Source of the DNA: Epiperipatus broadwayi
Lineage: Eukaryota > Onychophora > Udeonychophora > Euonychophora > Peripatidae
Assembly: GCA_028023455.1 (NCBI GenBank)
Contig: JAQFVV010000020.1
Coordinates: forward strand, 6,743,092-6,807,091
Reading direction: 5' to 3'
Length of the DNA stretch: 64,000 nucleotides
The translations under genes and the position numbers were made by a program. Positions 1-12,270 of this stretch are shown in pieces. The stretch's first letter is position 1; every line of letters starts with the position of its first letter. The notes under the pieces were generated by a model. That model did no database searches and was not told the DNA's origin. It saw only the letters and a list, made by a program, of their open reading frames with translations.

Positions 1-295
1 TACAAGCTTGGTGTGTAAATATTTGAAGCCTGGCACTCTTCACAAACCTGAGAGCTTAATTGTACGTATAGAAGATTTGAACTCAGATTTTTATCATTGG
101 CTGCTGCCTGGAAACAATTATGATCATTCTAACTTCAGAATGTAAAAAAATACAAGAATAAAAAGAAAACAAATTAAAATGAGAGAAAATATTGAAGACA
201 GGATTGATGTGGATGCAATAAGAGAATGGAATCTGGTTATGCAAATACCCAATCCCATTATTAAAGTTAAAGCAAAGAAATGCTAAAATGATAGC

Positions 296-438
296 ATGAA
301 AAACTCACAATGTTTCATGAGGTATTATTCTCCCCTCTTCTTCAGATGTTGCTGGACTGACCAGTGATAGTACTAGCATAAAATTCGAATCTGGATCTTT
401 AGATTCTTGATTATTAAATTTTAAGGTAACACTTTACT
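296..438 (-). repeat. Repeat family A fragment (PLE-associated, tRNA-like)
   Basis: Fragment of a repeat that recurs near 12.0, 12.3, 24.7, 26.2, 27.2 and 53.5 kb. Read on the minus strand it has a degenerate box-B-like segment, then CTGAAGA, an AT-rich hairpin-sized stretch and GAAAC. The 5' tRNA-like end and the tail toward the ATTTAAAT-rich 3' part are missing, so it is a short internal piece. Family membership rests on direct comparison with the longer copies. Confidence 0.7.
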
Positions 439-532
439 TTTTTTTTAGTTTTTTCATATAATAAATAAAATGAATAATTAAATAGCTTTTTATTTAGGAA
501 GTTTTTAAAGCAATGGAAGTGATAAAGTTGAC

Positions 533-650
533 TTTTAATCCCAAAAACTTAGTTCCTTTTCAGAAGATTAAAGATAATGAAATTAAGGCTTTTAATCCCA
601 AAAACTTAGTTCCTTTTCAAAAGATTAAAGGTAATGAAATTAAGACTTAA
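533..650. repeat. Two-copy tandem duplication, about 58-61 bp unit
   Basis: A segment beginning CTTTTAATCCCAAAAACTTAG and ending AATGAAATTAAG is present twice head to tail with only about three differences, which suggests a recent local duplication. No coding or RNA signal is visible. The rest of 439-885 is AT-rich sequence with nothing recognisable. Confidence 0.85.
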
Positions 651-885
651 ATTACATAATTAATATTGTACAGGGTCTTTAGTTTAAATTGTTTTGGGAC
701 AAAAGATTTTTTAAAATTTACTCCATCTTTAAAATATTTTTAAAATTAACAAAATTATATTATAAACAAATTATCTTTAAAAAATAGTTTTACTAGTATG
801 ATATAAAATTTCTCATGTTATAATACTTCAAAAAATTTTAATAAAAATTAATACTTATCATACATAAAGAAACCCCTTACTTATA

Positions 886-1195
886 AAAATTGGTAGTTGT
901 TGGTTATGTGTACTGTGGCCACTAGGTGATGCTGCAATACTATCAAGAATCACCAAGAATTTGAGTAAGATTAAAGGAAGAGTAGGAGTAGTTGAATTAT
1001 TACCAAGATTTGACAAGAGGCATTTGTTAAATAGGGCATAATCTATAAATGCGAGATTAAAAAAATTGTGTGAGAGAAATAATGTTATGTTTGTGGATGT
1101 GTGGGATTGTTTTATTGGAAAGAGGGAGTTATATAGTAAAGATGGGTTGCATTTATGAAAACAATGAAGTGAAGTTTTAGGGAGTCTGATTTATA
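886..1195 (+). pseudogene. SGNH/GDSL esterase-like domain of the CR1-like element
   Basis: One frame reads almost continuously from about 886 to 1168 with only one internal stop. It shows VVELLPRFDKRHLLNRA, then INARLKKLCERNNVMFVDVWD, and ends DGLHL before a stop. In SGNH hydrolases, DxxH near the C-terminus carries the catalytic Asp and His, and an ELLPR-type strand precedes it. The Ser block at the N-terminus is not recognisable, so only the second half survives. In CR1-type elements such a domain usually sits in ORF1 and is thought to act on lipids or membranes during retrotransposition. Here it lies about 245 bp upstream of the endonuclease on the same strand, linked by a lysine-rich stretch (about 1256-1424). 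Confidence 0.7.
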
Positions 1196-1431
1196 AATAA
1201 TATATTTCAAAAAACTTATAAAGGGGGGTGGGATTTTAAATTGTAGTATTTATTAAAAAGAAGAAGAATGGATGGAATGTAAGAAATAAACAAAAGAAAT
1301 TTGAGTTAGATATAAGTATAAATATGGAGAAGGAATGGGTCTGTAAAATTAATGGCAAAAAATTTGTTTATAAATATAATGGAGAAGAAAGAATTAAAAG
1401 AATTTATAAAAGAGTAGTTAGGAAATAAAAA

Positions 1432-2206
1432 ATTGTTAAAATTGGGTATTTGAATATGCAAGGTGATAGGAGACCAGAAAAGTGGATGGAATTAAACAAA
1501 GCAATTGAAAATGAAGAGCTCAAGGTATTAGCAGTAGTGGAAACACATCTAAGAGAAGAACTTATTCTGGAACATTTAGTATGGCAGGGTATAAATAGAA
1601 AAGAAAAAGAAAAAAAGGGTGATGGTATAGGTGTCATATCAAAAAATATTTAAATATTGTTAAATGTCAAGAACATTTGTGGTTTGAAATAAGGCTGGAT
1701 AGACAAGAATGGATGGTGACTATAGTTTATATAGCCATTGGAGATAGGGAAATTGTAATGGAGTGGAACAGAAGCATATATGAATGTATAATTAAGAATA
1801 TACAAGTTTTAAAGAAAAGGGAAAACAATAATCATTAAAGGGGATATGAATGGACATATTGAAGAAATTGATGATGTAGATAATAAAAATGGACAGCTTT
1901 TAAAGAGATTTTGTCAGAGAGTGAATTTGAGTATTGGAAATTTATCAAATATTTATGAGGGACAATACACATGGTCTAGAAATAGTATTGGTAGAGAAAG
2001 AGGGAATGAATAAAGTAAGGAAAATTAAGGTGTTTGATAATAAAGAGAGAGTATGTAATAGTGATCATAACTTTATTGTAATTGAAATGGTTAGTAATGT
2101 GATGGAGAATAGAAATAAAAGTAGAAATAATAGTGAAAGATGTGGTTGGAGAGCGAATGATAAGAATAAGTTGCAAGAGTATAAATTACAAGTTGATGAA
2201 ATTATG
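1432..2206 (+). pseudogene. APE-type endonuclease domain of the CR1-like element
   Basis: The reading starts IVKIGYLNMQGDR, the usual N-terminal strand with the metal-binding Asn. It continues to VLAVVETHLREE, where the Glu-Thr-His block is diagnostic. GDMNGH (about 1841-1858) is the equivalent of the GDFN motif. A QYTWSR block lies near 1965-1982 and SDHNFI near 2061-2078 carries the catalytic Asp-His. Stops and frame changes (for example after 1653 and around 1820) break the chain. The domain would nick target DNA for target-primed reverse transcription. It is followed by a lysine/glutamate-rich linker of the sort found between EN and RT in non-LTR retrotransposons. Confidence 0.85.
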
Positions 2207-2639
2207 TAAGAGTTGGTTGGGGTGAGTATAAGGACTGGTATAATGAAATAGGAAGGGTGGAAAATAGGGTTTTAGCTGAGAATATTCAGAAGAATAAATG
2301 TAATAAAAATGAGAATTAGTAAAAAGTGTAAAAGAGAGGAAAGAAGCATGCAGAGAATATAAGTGTGCTATTAAGAACAAGGAAAGTGAAAAAGATATCA
2401 CTGCTAAATGGGAAAAGTACTTAGAAAAGAAGAAGTTGGCTGAAATAGATAATTATAGAGAGAGAGAATGAAATTGAATAGTAAATTGTTGAAGGATATT
2501 AATAAAAGTGGAAGACATGGGAGTAAAAAATTTTGGAATTACATTAAAAGAAGAAATGTAGGGAGGGGGGAGAAATAGTATTACTAGATAGTGAGGAAAT
2601 AGGGTGTAGCTCTAGAGAAGATTTAGACATAATCTTAAA

Positions 2640-3965
2640 TAGATATGTAATGGATATAGAAAAGATATTAGATGTGAATGATAGAGTGATAGAAAACATG
2701 AAAGCATATGGTAATGGGAATATTAGGTTTACAAAAAATGAATTAGATGAGGTAGAAAAAAAATTAAAAAGTGAAAAGGCAAAAGGTTTAGATGGATGGG
2801 CAGCAGAGATGGTAATGAATTTAGGATATAGGGCAAAAGTATAGTTATTATCCTGTTTTAATAAGTTGGCACAGAATAGAGTTTTTCCGAGTAGTTGGAG
2901 TAATACAAGAGTATGATTATTATTTAAAGAAAAGGGTAAGGATCATAGAAAGTTAAACAATTATAGACCAATAGTGGTAACATCAGTTTTATCTAAAGTT
3001 TTCTCATATATGGTGACTAGAAGAGTTTTAAAATGGATGGAAGAGAATAATGTAGTGGGGGAAATGCAAGGAGGTTTTAGATTAGATAGGCATATAGGAG
3101 ATAGTTTATTTGTAGTTACACAACTTATGGATATGAGTAGGAATTCAGGTAGACAGTTATATATGAGTTTTATAGATATAGAGAAGGCATATTATAGAGT
3201 AAATAAAAATAGATTATGGATAAATTTAGCAAATTTGGGAATGGATGAAGCTTTAGTGGATATTATTAAAAAATTATATGAAAATAATTAATATATATAT
3301 ATCAGTAAGGGAATATAGAATCGGTTAAAGTTAAAAATGGGGTGGGACTAATACAATTATGCCCTATGTCACCTATTTTGTTTTTGTTGTATTTGAGTGA
3401 AATGGAAAGAGCAATAGAAAGATTAGGAAGAGGGATAGAGATACCATTAATAGGTGTTAAGGGAGTATATATTTTGTCAGGTCTTTTTTTTTTTTGCAGA
3501 TGATATAATTTTGTGTGCAGAAAGAAGAGAAGATATGGAAGTTATGTTGATGACATGTGCAAGGGTGGGTAAAGAGATAGGGATTAAATTTAGTGAAGAA
3601 AAATCAAATATAATATTGGTTAATACTGGGAAAAGATAAGATGTAGAATTTTTATTGGGAGATATAAAGTTAAGGGTAGTGGATAATAGATATAGTTATT
3701 TGGGAATTATTTTAAGCGATGAAAAAATTGTTTGAATGAATGGGAGAAAAAATTGATAAATGAAGCAAAGAAAAAAAAGGGATTGATAAAGAAATTAACA
3801 GTGTTTTCATATAATAAATATGATGTAGCTAGAATTATATGGGTGTTTGCAGTAGCAGGGTTAACATATGGTAATGATGCATTATGTGTTAGTAAAGGAG
3901 TATTAGATTACTTAAAAAAAGTACAAAGGGAAGAAGGAAGACATGCATTGGATGCAGATGTATGA
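2640..3965 (+). pseudogene. Reverse transcriptase domain of the CR1-like element
   Basis: The RT begins with a helix-rich KSEKAKGLDG block (about 2770-2800), then KLNNYRPIVVTSVLSK (about 2953-3000), a typical non-LTR RT motif 1 (NYRPI.L.S...K). GGFR (about 3070) matches motif 2a, FIDIEKAYYR (about 3169-3200) is motif A with its Asp kept, and FADDII (about 3493-3510) is motif C with both catalytic Asp residues. Between A and C the GLIQLCPMSP block (about 3345-3375) is readable only by changing frame. YSYLGIIL follows (about 3690). A conserved thumb/connection block follows (VFAVAGLTYGNDALCVSKG, about 3845-3900). At least five stops or frameshifts inactivate it. A T-run at 3484-3495 just before FADD sits at one frame change. 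Confidence 0.9.
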
Positions 3966-4439
3966 ATAGCAAGGGAGGCAATTCAAGGAGAAATGGGATG
4001 GTCATGTTTTTTATATGAGAGATGAAAAAAGTAAAATAAAAATTTTCGGTAGATTGCAGTTTATGCATAATAAAAGAATAGCCAAAATAGTATTTAATTG
4101 AGTTACAAGTAAATGGCAGGCAATAAGATGGGTGAGAAAGGTAATGCAGTATGCAAAAGATTTGGATAAAGAATTTATATCAGTATATTGTGCAAAAGAT
4201 GGGGTGATTGTGTTAGGATTGTTGAGTGTTATAGTAGTAAGAAATGTGATAAAAGAATAGATTTATTAATAAAGAATAGGGAGTTAGAGAGATGGAGAAC
4301 TAGTATGGAGAATAAAAGAGTTTAAATATATGTAGAAGTAAACAGAATATTAGGTGCAAGTTAATATATGATAATAGTAAGGAAAGTAGTTTATTGTTTA
4401 AGGCTCAAATAGGTTCTTCAGCAACAAGAGAATATACAT

Positions 4440-4770
4440 GTAAATGAAAAAATATGGGTGATTTAGTCTGTAAATTGTGTAAGAAAGGAATAGAAAATAT
4501 TAAGCATCTGTTAATTGAATGTAAATGCTTGAAAACAGAAAGGGTACAAATAATGAAGTTATGGAAGAATACAATGTGATTATACAGAAAGTGGATTATT
4601 GGTTTTTATGCTGGGTTTGGGAAAATATAAGGGGGATTTAGATATAAAGGCCATAGAGTTGACAAAGATTATATTGTAGAAATGGGATGGAGCAGACTAT
4701 GGGAAAACTTGGAGTGGTGAATGGAAAATAAAGTGGCTAACAGGTTTCTCTGGGTATAATTGCTGACAGA
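4440..4770 (+). pseudogene. C-terminal Cys-His tail of the CR1-like element
   Basis: The reading shows LVCKLCKKG, then IKHLLIECKCLK: a C-x2-C-...-H-...-C arrangement typical of the C-terminal nucleic-acid-binding knuckle of many non-LTR polyproteins. After one frameshift it continues YKGHRVDKDYIVEMGWSRLW and ends VANRFLWV. The same protein end is encoded more completely at 43.6-43.9 kb, which supports the reading frame. Confidence 0.85.
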
Positions 4771-4829
4771 TTCCTGACTTTATTTAAGGAGAAGTCACAG
4801 TACATTATATCACTAAAAAGGTTGCAAGT

Positions 4830-7800
4830 GATAAATTTCTATCCAAAAATGGCTGAAATCAATGGAAAAGTAAAATGTATAATAACATATTTTTAATTAT
4901 CAACATTTAATGTACAAACAGAATAAAAACACAAACTAGAATCCAAAGTAAAATTATGATGTAGACCATTACAATAATAATTGTGTCAGATAAATTATTA
5001 CAGATATATAGATTCTAACAATATGCTATAGCTCTAAACTGCATGACCTGGAATACATTGATATAACGTTTTCGTACAACATCGGTTTAAATTTCATTTT
5101 TTCTTTTTTTAGAATAAATAAAGTTCATTCATCACTGAAAAATTCAATTTTTAATATAAACACCAATATCAATTATTTTAAACTTGTGTATATTTTTAAA
5201 CAATCAGTATAAATCTTCCCATATAAAATTATAGCTATGTGTTTATCTTCAATCTCAATATATCAATTTTATGCTTTCTTTATTATATAACACATTTTCC
5301 AAAGTTTTCTGGCTATCTAACTTTTGCACTTTACAAATTTAACATTTCAGTATTTTTTTGAAAATCTTATTGTACATATATATACCAAACATTCGGCACA
5401 AAATAATAATTTTTTTCCAGATTTTCTAAACACAGAAATATTTTCCAAAGAATAATATCTTTGTGTAGTATATTTAAACAAGAGAATGCTGATCTGATTT
5501 TGTTCTTCAAGTAAAAATTAAACCCTGTTCTGCTTACAGTTTCATTTATTAATTATTTATTTTCTGCCTATAGCATTTCAGTAAAGTTCATACTATCAAT
5601 TCATTTTTTATCCTTCACTATTTAAATTTCAAATATAGACATCAATAAGATGAACTTATATTTGTAAATTTTTAACAATAACAAACACCTAATGGGATTT
5701 ATAGTGCATCATAAACATAGAGGAGATACTAAGCAGTGTGTGAACTAGTTAATGTCATTTAGAGAAAAAAAGAATGTGGAAACAAATCAAACATTATATA
5801 TTTTTACAGAAAAAATACAGTTAATTATATGTGCATGCATGTAAAAATGTGCATGTATGAAAGTCTAAATTTTATAAATATTAACTTTATCAATAAAATG
5901 TAATATTTCTTAATTTTTTAAAAATCAATTTATAAGTTTTCAAATCATTTTTAGTTACTAAATATTCTTTAAATAAATAATCTTTAGAGTTTAAAATAAA
6001 ATTATTCTTAAAATTTTGTTTTTATAATTCTAGTTTTCTTCTTCTTCTTCTTCTTCCTTTTCCTATGTATTGATTTCTATTTTTACATATCATACCAAAC
6101 TGTTAGTATAAAGTTTTGATATAAAAAATAGTATTGATAAAGTGTTTAAGAAAGTTGTAAATGGTATGATAATTTTAGTTATGGTTACAAATTAACAAAA
6201 TCTTTTGCAAAATATAATTAATTAATAAATGGGAAAGCAGCATAATAAAGATATATTTTAATTTTTCCGCATATAAATTTAATTGACTTTAAATTAATAA
6301 AAAAAATTGAATTATTTTTCTTTTCTATTATTATGTGTTATTTGTATGGTCATATAGTTTAGGGTTTAGTTACAATAAAATCTATCCAGAAATATATATA
6401 AAATGGAAATATTTTATTTATCTCGCTGATAACTGTGACTTACAAGTTGATCACTTTAATTAAAAGTTATTTTACATTAGAGTATTCCCAAAAACCAACT
6501 AGGGTAAAGAACTTATAAAAAAAAAACCTGTCTCTTCATATGGATACAAAATTATCCTAAAATGATGGTTTTGAAAAGCTATATGGTAATTAGAAAATTA
6601 CTTGCCAGAAACAGATATAATGTCTGATTAATTAAGAAGTCACATAGTCACCATTCTTTATGCTTGCACAAGCTGTTTACACAAAGTTTCACCTCTGTGT
6701 AATTAAAAGGTCTTGGATCTTATTCTTTGGCTCAAAGTATGAAGTCTGATTGAATTCTGCTTATCTTTTCGACTGCCTGGGTAAATAATTTTATTAATTT
6801 TTAAATGTATCTGCAAAATAACCTGTTTTCAATTTTGAAAATGAGAAGTAAGTGCCAATTTTATTTACACTACAAGCTAGTTAGTGTTTTATAAAAGATA
6901 AAACAACAACTGAAAGTTGTCATAAAAGTTTTCAGAAAACATAAAATTTCAAACTGATAATTAAAAAGTAATACATGCATGAAATTCAATACAAATATTG
7001 AGAATGAAATATAAAACTGTTCTAGTGCAAACATGATTCTTTGTGTCATTTTTTAAAAAATAAATGAAACTATATCAGAATTCTAGATGCCACAGAAAAC
7101 TACAGTAGTCATATATAAAAAGATTTTTTTTTTCAAGAAGATGAGTGACTCATTTTATACAAATTAATTAACTTTAGCCAGTGGTAAGCTAGAAAAATTT
7201 TATCAATGGGCTCGCTTTTTAAAAAAAAAACCACACACAATGTATTTTAAAAAAACAATATTACCCTATGGAACTTTTATTTCTTGAAATTAATATAAAA
7301 AAAATTAATAATGAAAAACATATAATTTATCACTTTTTTAAGAATAATTAATAACATTGATATATAAAATATTTTAGCGCAAAATAGAAACATGAAAATA
7401 TAAATAATATATATACAGTATAATGAAACAAAATTATGATAGCAACTGCCGTACAACGTTATGTTCTTCAATTAATGAAATTATCATTAGATCTGAAATA
7501 TGTGATGCTGTCAGATTTGCTTATTTTATAGTGACAATATTGTTCATTGCACTAAAATACCCTTTTAACTTCAGTGCTGCTTATTGCAATTGTTTTCATA
7601 ATAATTCTAAATTTTTAATTGTAGTAGGAAATTCAGCATGTAATTTTCCTTATAAAATAATTTCCACTAAGTATCTAAAATCATTTATATTAATTTTATA
7701 TTTTAAAATAAAATTGAGTTTTATCTTTATCTCCCCTTCAAGCCATGGAGAAGCAATTATTTCCATATTGCATGTTTTAGGACACTAATGTAATGGGATG

Positions 7801-8160
7801 GGGGAGAAATGGGGGGGGGGGATAAGAATGGTCATCCTTGGGATAATGGCAAATCATTATCACTCCCAAGTAAATTAAATTTAAAATTTACAAAAAGTAT
7901 AATATTGAAGTAAGGATATTAAATAAAAAATATGTTAAAATAATGTTTAACATCAACAAATATATAAGCAATGTTATATATTAAAAAAGAGAGAATGAAA
8001 GAGAGATCTCTGAGAGATCAGCTATCTAAATCAGTTAATTCCTTAGAGCAACTCAAAGCATAATTATAAATCAACTTGCATTATAATAAGTCAAGGTATG
8101 AGTAATACTTCAACTAATATATCACCATGAACGATCTAAATCAATCAAACTACATCAAAA
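4830..8160. other. AT-rich interval, no gene or repeat recognised
   Basis: It holds low-complexity T/A tracts, a TTC run at about 6041-6058 and a G run at 7812-7821. The longest open frame, 7423-7788 on the plus strand (121 codons), has no motif I recognise and a hydrophobic, AT-driven composition. I regard it as chance. Confidence 0.6.
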
Positions 8161-8163
8161 TAA

Positions 8164-8292
8164 AATCAACAGTCCACATCCTGTGACTGGATTAAAACAA
8201 TAAAAAAATATAAATCAACAGTCAATCTGGTGACTGTATTGGAAATGGGTCTATCAACAGTCAATCTGGTGACTGGATTGGAAATGGGTTTT
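8164..8292. repeat. Short tandem array, about 39-bp unit, 2-3 copies
   Basis: Two near-identical units start ATCAACAGTCAATCTGG at 8214 and 8253 (period 39). A more diverged first unit starts at 8165 (ATCAACAGTCCACATC). Each unit contains the small palindrome CAGTC...GACTG. The sequence to about 8650 is less AT-rich than its surroundings but gives no recognisable protein. Confidence 0.75.
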
Positions 8293-8649
8293 CTGTAGAC
8301 CAGGCTAACTATTTGGCCTTTGCCAGCTTGGACAATTATTTAAACATTAATTTGGATGTACCAAATAAGTGCTCATCCATCAGACACATAAGATTCAAAA
8401 AAATAATGCTGGGGCATTAAAGCATGCTGATCATCATCAATTCTCTGGCCACTTGTACCATTAATGTACGGGCCATCTATAAAATTAAATTCTAATAAGA
8501 CTAAACTAAAATAAAATTTAATGCAGGGGCTTTGAAGAATATAATCCTTATGCCAAACCATTATCATATTAGCTCCTAAAGCTCTAAATTCCCTTTATAC
8601 ATTCAGCCTGTGCTCATATGTAGCTCAGAGAACATAAGCTTTATTACCA

Positions 8650-9304
8650 TAAGTGACCAAGAGATGATAGAAACAGATATTCTAATATTTAGAACCACTG
8701 TAATAATTTTGAACAACTGAATATAAGTTTATTAACAACAATAACAAAAAAATGAAATTAAAGTCTATATGGCTATACATGAAATTAAGTCTTCTGATTT
8801 TGATTAATATACACAATAATAGAAGTTATTATATTGTAATTCACAAGATTAATATACAAATTTCAAGTTATTACATTGATTACATTACTTCTTAATAGAT
8901 TTCTATAAATGCACATATATCCATACACAGATGTCCATTTTATAATATACAATGAAAACATTTCCACTGACATTTAACAAAATTGAAAAATGACTAAAAC
9001 TCTACATAATATTTGTATTTATCACAATAATTTTTACCTAAATGTGTCGATCTGACATACATTTGATATACATACACACAGACCGTGTAGTATATTTGAT
9101 GATTATATTTCAATCATCATATAAAAATAAACGATTAAAAATTTAAGTTACTACATTTTAATGCTACAGATATCTATTAACATATATGTGTATGCACATA
9201 AAAATATAAGTGCATGCTAATGTTTATACCATATGTTTTAGCTTGTCAAAATAATAGTGTTATTAAAAAGTACATCTTCACAATTAAATTCTTTGTTGAA
9301 ATTA
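8650..9304. other. AT-rich interval, nothing recognised
   Basis: No open frame with a motif and no match to the repeat families of the window was seen. Confidence 0.6.
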
Positions 9305-9312
9305 TGTTATAA

Positions 9313-9801
9313 CAGGGGTGGGCAAATAGTGGCCCAGGGGCCACAGCCCACTAAGAGGTTTTATGTGGCCCTCCAAGACAATCAGAAAAATCTCTTGAAC
9401 TGAGATTTCCTTTTTGTGTGTGACTGAAGATTCATCTCGTATTTTCCACTATGATGGCCATATCAATACACATGTGCAGTGTAGATATGATGTGCAATGC
9501 TTTTCCAGTTGATCTGGTTACTTTCAATTTTGTCTTTGCATTAGCAAATATATACATTTCCAACTTTAGTGAAACCATGAACCCTCTGAAAAAATGTAAA
9601 ATCAGTGATAAATGTCATTTGTTTAATGAAGAATGGACAAATAAATATTTCTTTAATAATACAGGGAATAAAGCAGTGTGTTTATTGTGTCATGAAAAAA
9701 AGGTGTGGCCCTCCGCTAACCTTCGCTTCCACAAAGTGGCCTCCAATGTGGCCCTCCACCAACCTCTGCAGCCCCCGAGCCAAAACAATTGCCCACTCCT
9801 G
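9313..9801 (+). mobile_element. hAT-family miniature element with intact ends
   Basis: This 489-bp element starts CAGGGGTGGGCAA and ends TTGCCCACTCCTG. These terminal inverted repeats differ at only one position over 13 bp. It is flanked by a perfect 8-bp direct repeat, TGTTATAA (9305-9312 and 9802-9809), the size made by hAT transposases. The termini are of the CAGGGGTGGGCAA type shared by many animal hAT elements. The interior holds the first part of a BED-finger transposase gene, so it is an internal-deletion derivative that would need transposase supplied in trans. Confidence 0.92.
9577..9720 (+). pseudogene. N-terminal BED zinc-finger fragment of a hAT transposase
   Basis: From an ATG at 9577 the frame reads through FNEEWTNKYFF and KAVCLLCHEKK. 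This is the start of the BED-type finger found at the N-terminus of a hAT transposase group that also gave rise to vertebrate domesticated genes of the GTF2IRD2/ZBED5 kind. The first zinc half (C-x2-C) is intact. The second half (His/Cys pair) and the whole catalytic domain are missing, because the frame runs straight into the 3' subterminal sequence (about 9710 onward). It cannot make a functional protein. Confidence 0.8.
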
Positions 9802-9829
9802 TGTTATAACACAGGAGTGTAACATTCAC

Positions 9830-11625
9830 ATATTTTTATGGTAAGTTTTATTTTGCTGTGTATAGTTTCTTTTTTTCTTTTTTTTTTTAAAAAAAAAAAA
9901 GTACTATCAAATTTTTGATAGTTGATTGTTGATTGATTAACAACACATTTTAAATTAATCTAAAAGATTTGCTTTTTTTTTTTTTTTTTGATTTCTACTT
10001 TTTAAAAAAAAAAAATCAGTCTTTAACTGATTATTATAACATTTTTTTAGAATTATTTTAAAATATAAATTTCAAAATATCTTTTTTGCTCTCTCAACAA
10101 CTAAGCTTAAATAAAAGCATTCTATATTATATATCTCACTTTTAGAATGTCATTTTAAGGAATATGAAAATTATTTCTTTACAAAATATATCGTCTCTCT
10201 TTTAGATGTTTAATTCAAGAAAATTACTCATTTGTTTTATTTTAAGTTACTAAATGAAAATGTCATTTTTTAAAGAATATGAAAAAATGCAACTCTCTGT
10301 ATATATGTTTATCTGTGCTTCTCTATATCATCAACTGATGGTTTCTTTTGATGGGGACCAGTTCAGGAAAGTCATAATCGGAAAGTTATAAACCAGGTAA
10401 GTTGGTTTTGATTTAGGTTCTCTTCTGTCTTGGACTTGCAGACTTCAGGACAGAAAACCGTCTTCTCCATATTTAAACAGACTAGTAAATATAGAAGTTT
10501 CAGCTTCATGATTCAAAACTTTGGCAGTAAATTAGAGCAGCTGCTTCCTTGCATTCTTATATCTTCATGGCAGTCCTCTGTATAAATCTGCCAGCCATCT
10601 CTGCAGCTACCTTTACTGTGACCATTCTCTGCTACAATTACCAACAAACTGCAGCTAACTCTTCATGAAATATTTTAGCCAATCTTTGCAGCTATCCACT
10701 AGCCAACTTCTTTACTAAAAATATTAAGACAATAACTGTCTTCAAAAAAATTAATACTCAAACTTTGCTGCTGTCCAATTTGCCACCTGCTTAAAACATT
10801 AAAGCCAGACTCTTCTGGCCAGATCTGACAAAAGCTACAAGTCAAACTAAACTGATATTATTTTTTATCGACCCTTTTATAGATTTGTGTTGGGTAATAA
10901 CAACACATTTAATTAAAACGTTTTTTTTCATCTCTTTTTAAGATCATTAATCCTTTCAAATCCCTTTTAATTAAAAGTTACTTTTGAAAGCAACTTTGCA
11001 ATTTTACCAAAGGTGTGATCTACATGTTTTTACTTGAAATACATACATGCATCAATTAAAAAAGATATTTTATACAAGTTTTTAATTAAAAGATTTTTTA
11101 AAAAGAATAGATAATAGAAATATTTACAGTCATCAGTTCTATTTTAAACATAAAACACCCCCTTTTTTTTAATTTCAAAAATCAGAATAAAAATATTAAT
11201 TTTTATTAGACCTTTTAAAGTCTTTATTTCATAATGGAATTTTATTTTAAATTCAGTGTTATTTAATCCTTTATTATTCCAAGATGGTGTAGAAAAATAT
11301 TTACAAACTTATGTCCGTCTTTATTTTTACTTTTTCTTTCAATTTTATAAATATATAAGCATCCATGGTCTATTGTTGTGTGCCATGTAACAGATCTGTT
11401 ATAATAAATATATATGGACCTTATAGTTCACAAAATATTTCAAATAAGGGGAATCTAAGGTGTAAAATAAATTAAATATTGTAGGTTAAATTTACAATTA
11501 ACTTTGATAAAAAATAAAGATTTGAATTATGGTTACTGTGTCTCAAATAAGATTTTAATTATATTTCAGTATCATGTATATTTGAAACAATGAAATAATG
11601 TTTTTGCTTTTATTAGATTCATGGA
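9830..11625. other. AT-rich interval with homopolymer runs, no gene
   Basis: It contains T and A runs at 9870-9900, 9971-9990 and 10002-10014. The 10350-10850 part is richer in C and G, but I found no open frame or known repeat there. Confidence 0.55.
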
Positions 11626-11629
11626 TCTT

Positions 11630-11680
11630 AAGCCAATAAACATCACATGATCACCATTTTTCATGAGATCTTGAAGTTTA
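11630..11680 (-). repeat. Family D 3' end fragment
   Basis: AAGCCAATAAACATCACATG followed by ATCACCAT is the conserved 3' end, read antisense, of the family D hammerhead repeat. The same end is seen at 63374 and 63829. Confidence 0.7.
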
Positions 11681-11959
11681 ATAATATGTAAAAGGTATTA
11701 TATTATTATTTTAAAATATTACAAAAGAAAAGAACAATTCTAATCAATTTTATGAAATTCTAATTAAGTTAAAATAATCTTGTTTTAATTCATGGATTTG
11801 ACTCACAAATAATAAATAATCTTTTAAATAATAAAATAACATTATAAATTATCTATGTTAAAACTCTACATTAAATAGACTTCTTAAATACTGAAACAAA
11901 ATCTATTCAATATTACTGCATGAATTAGTGAAAAATGTGTCTGTAGATATAATTAGACC

Positions 11960-12270
11960 TTAGTGTTTTCCTGAAGGTTTGTGATGATGGTGTTTTAGTT
12001 GTATTTATATGTTGGATTATTTCCACCATCTAATAAGAGTATTGAATGTCTTTAGAAAAATTTCCCTTTATTTAAACATTTCAAGCAACTTCACCTATTA
12101 GTAATAGTACACGGGTTACTATATGCACAATGTTTCAAGAGATATTATTTTCCTCTCTCCTTCAGAGTATCGCTGGCCTGACCAGTGACAATACTAGCAT
12201 GGGAATTGAACCTGGACCCTTAGATTCTTGAATAGTCGATTTTAAGGTAATGTTCAAACCAAATGAGCCA
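11960..12270 (-). repeat. Repeat family A copy (antisense), left half of an inverted pair
   Basis: Nearly full copy. In sense (minus) direction it runs from a tRNA-like head with a box-B-like element, through CTGAAGG, a hairpin-sized spacer and GAAACATTG, to an AT-rich body with TTAAATAAAG and the end GTTGGATTA. It meets a copy in the opposite orientation almost directly at about 12270, forming a head-to-head pair. At 24.9 and 27.4 kb the same head joins the 3' end of a Penelope-like element, so this family may be a PLE terminal repeat. Confidence 0.8.

Larger units (their letters stand above)
880..4815 (+). mobile_element. CR1-like non-LTR retrotransposon, decayed, nearly full length
   Basis: This is a colinear plus-strand series of retrotransposon domains: an SGNH-esterase-like segment (about 886-1195), an APE-type endonuclease (about 1432-2200), a reverse transcriptase (about 2640-3640) with a downstream thumb/connection region, and a Cys-His-rich tail (about 4440-4760). 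Many stops and frameshifts show it is dead. The last 250 bp match a second copy at 43.6-43.9 kb, which fixes the 3' end near 4790-4815. I could not see a 5' end or target-site duplication. Esterase domains in non-LTR elements are best known from the CR1 group, hence the label. The conserved block after the RT (TYGNDALCVSKG, then QREEGRHAL) also occurs in unclassified invertebrate non-LTR elements, so the exact clade is uncertain. Confidence 0.85.

Noticed and set aside
7423-7788. 121-codon open frame, plus strand
   Set aside because: No motif, AT-driven composition, no splice context that I can support.
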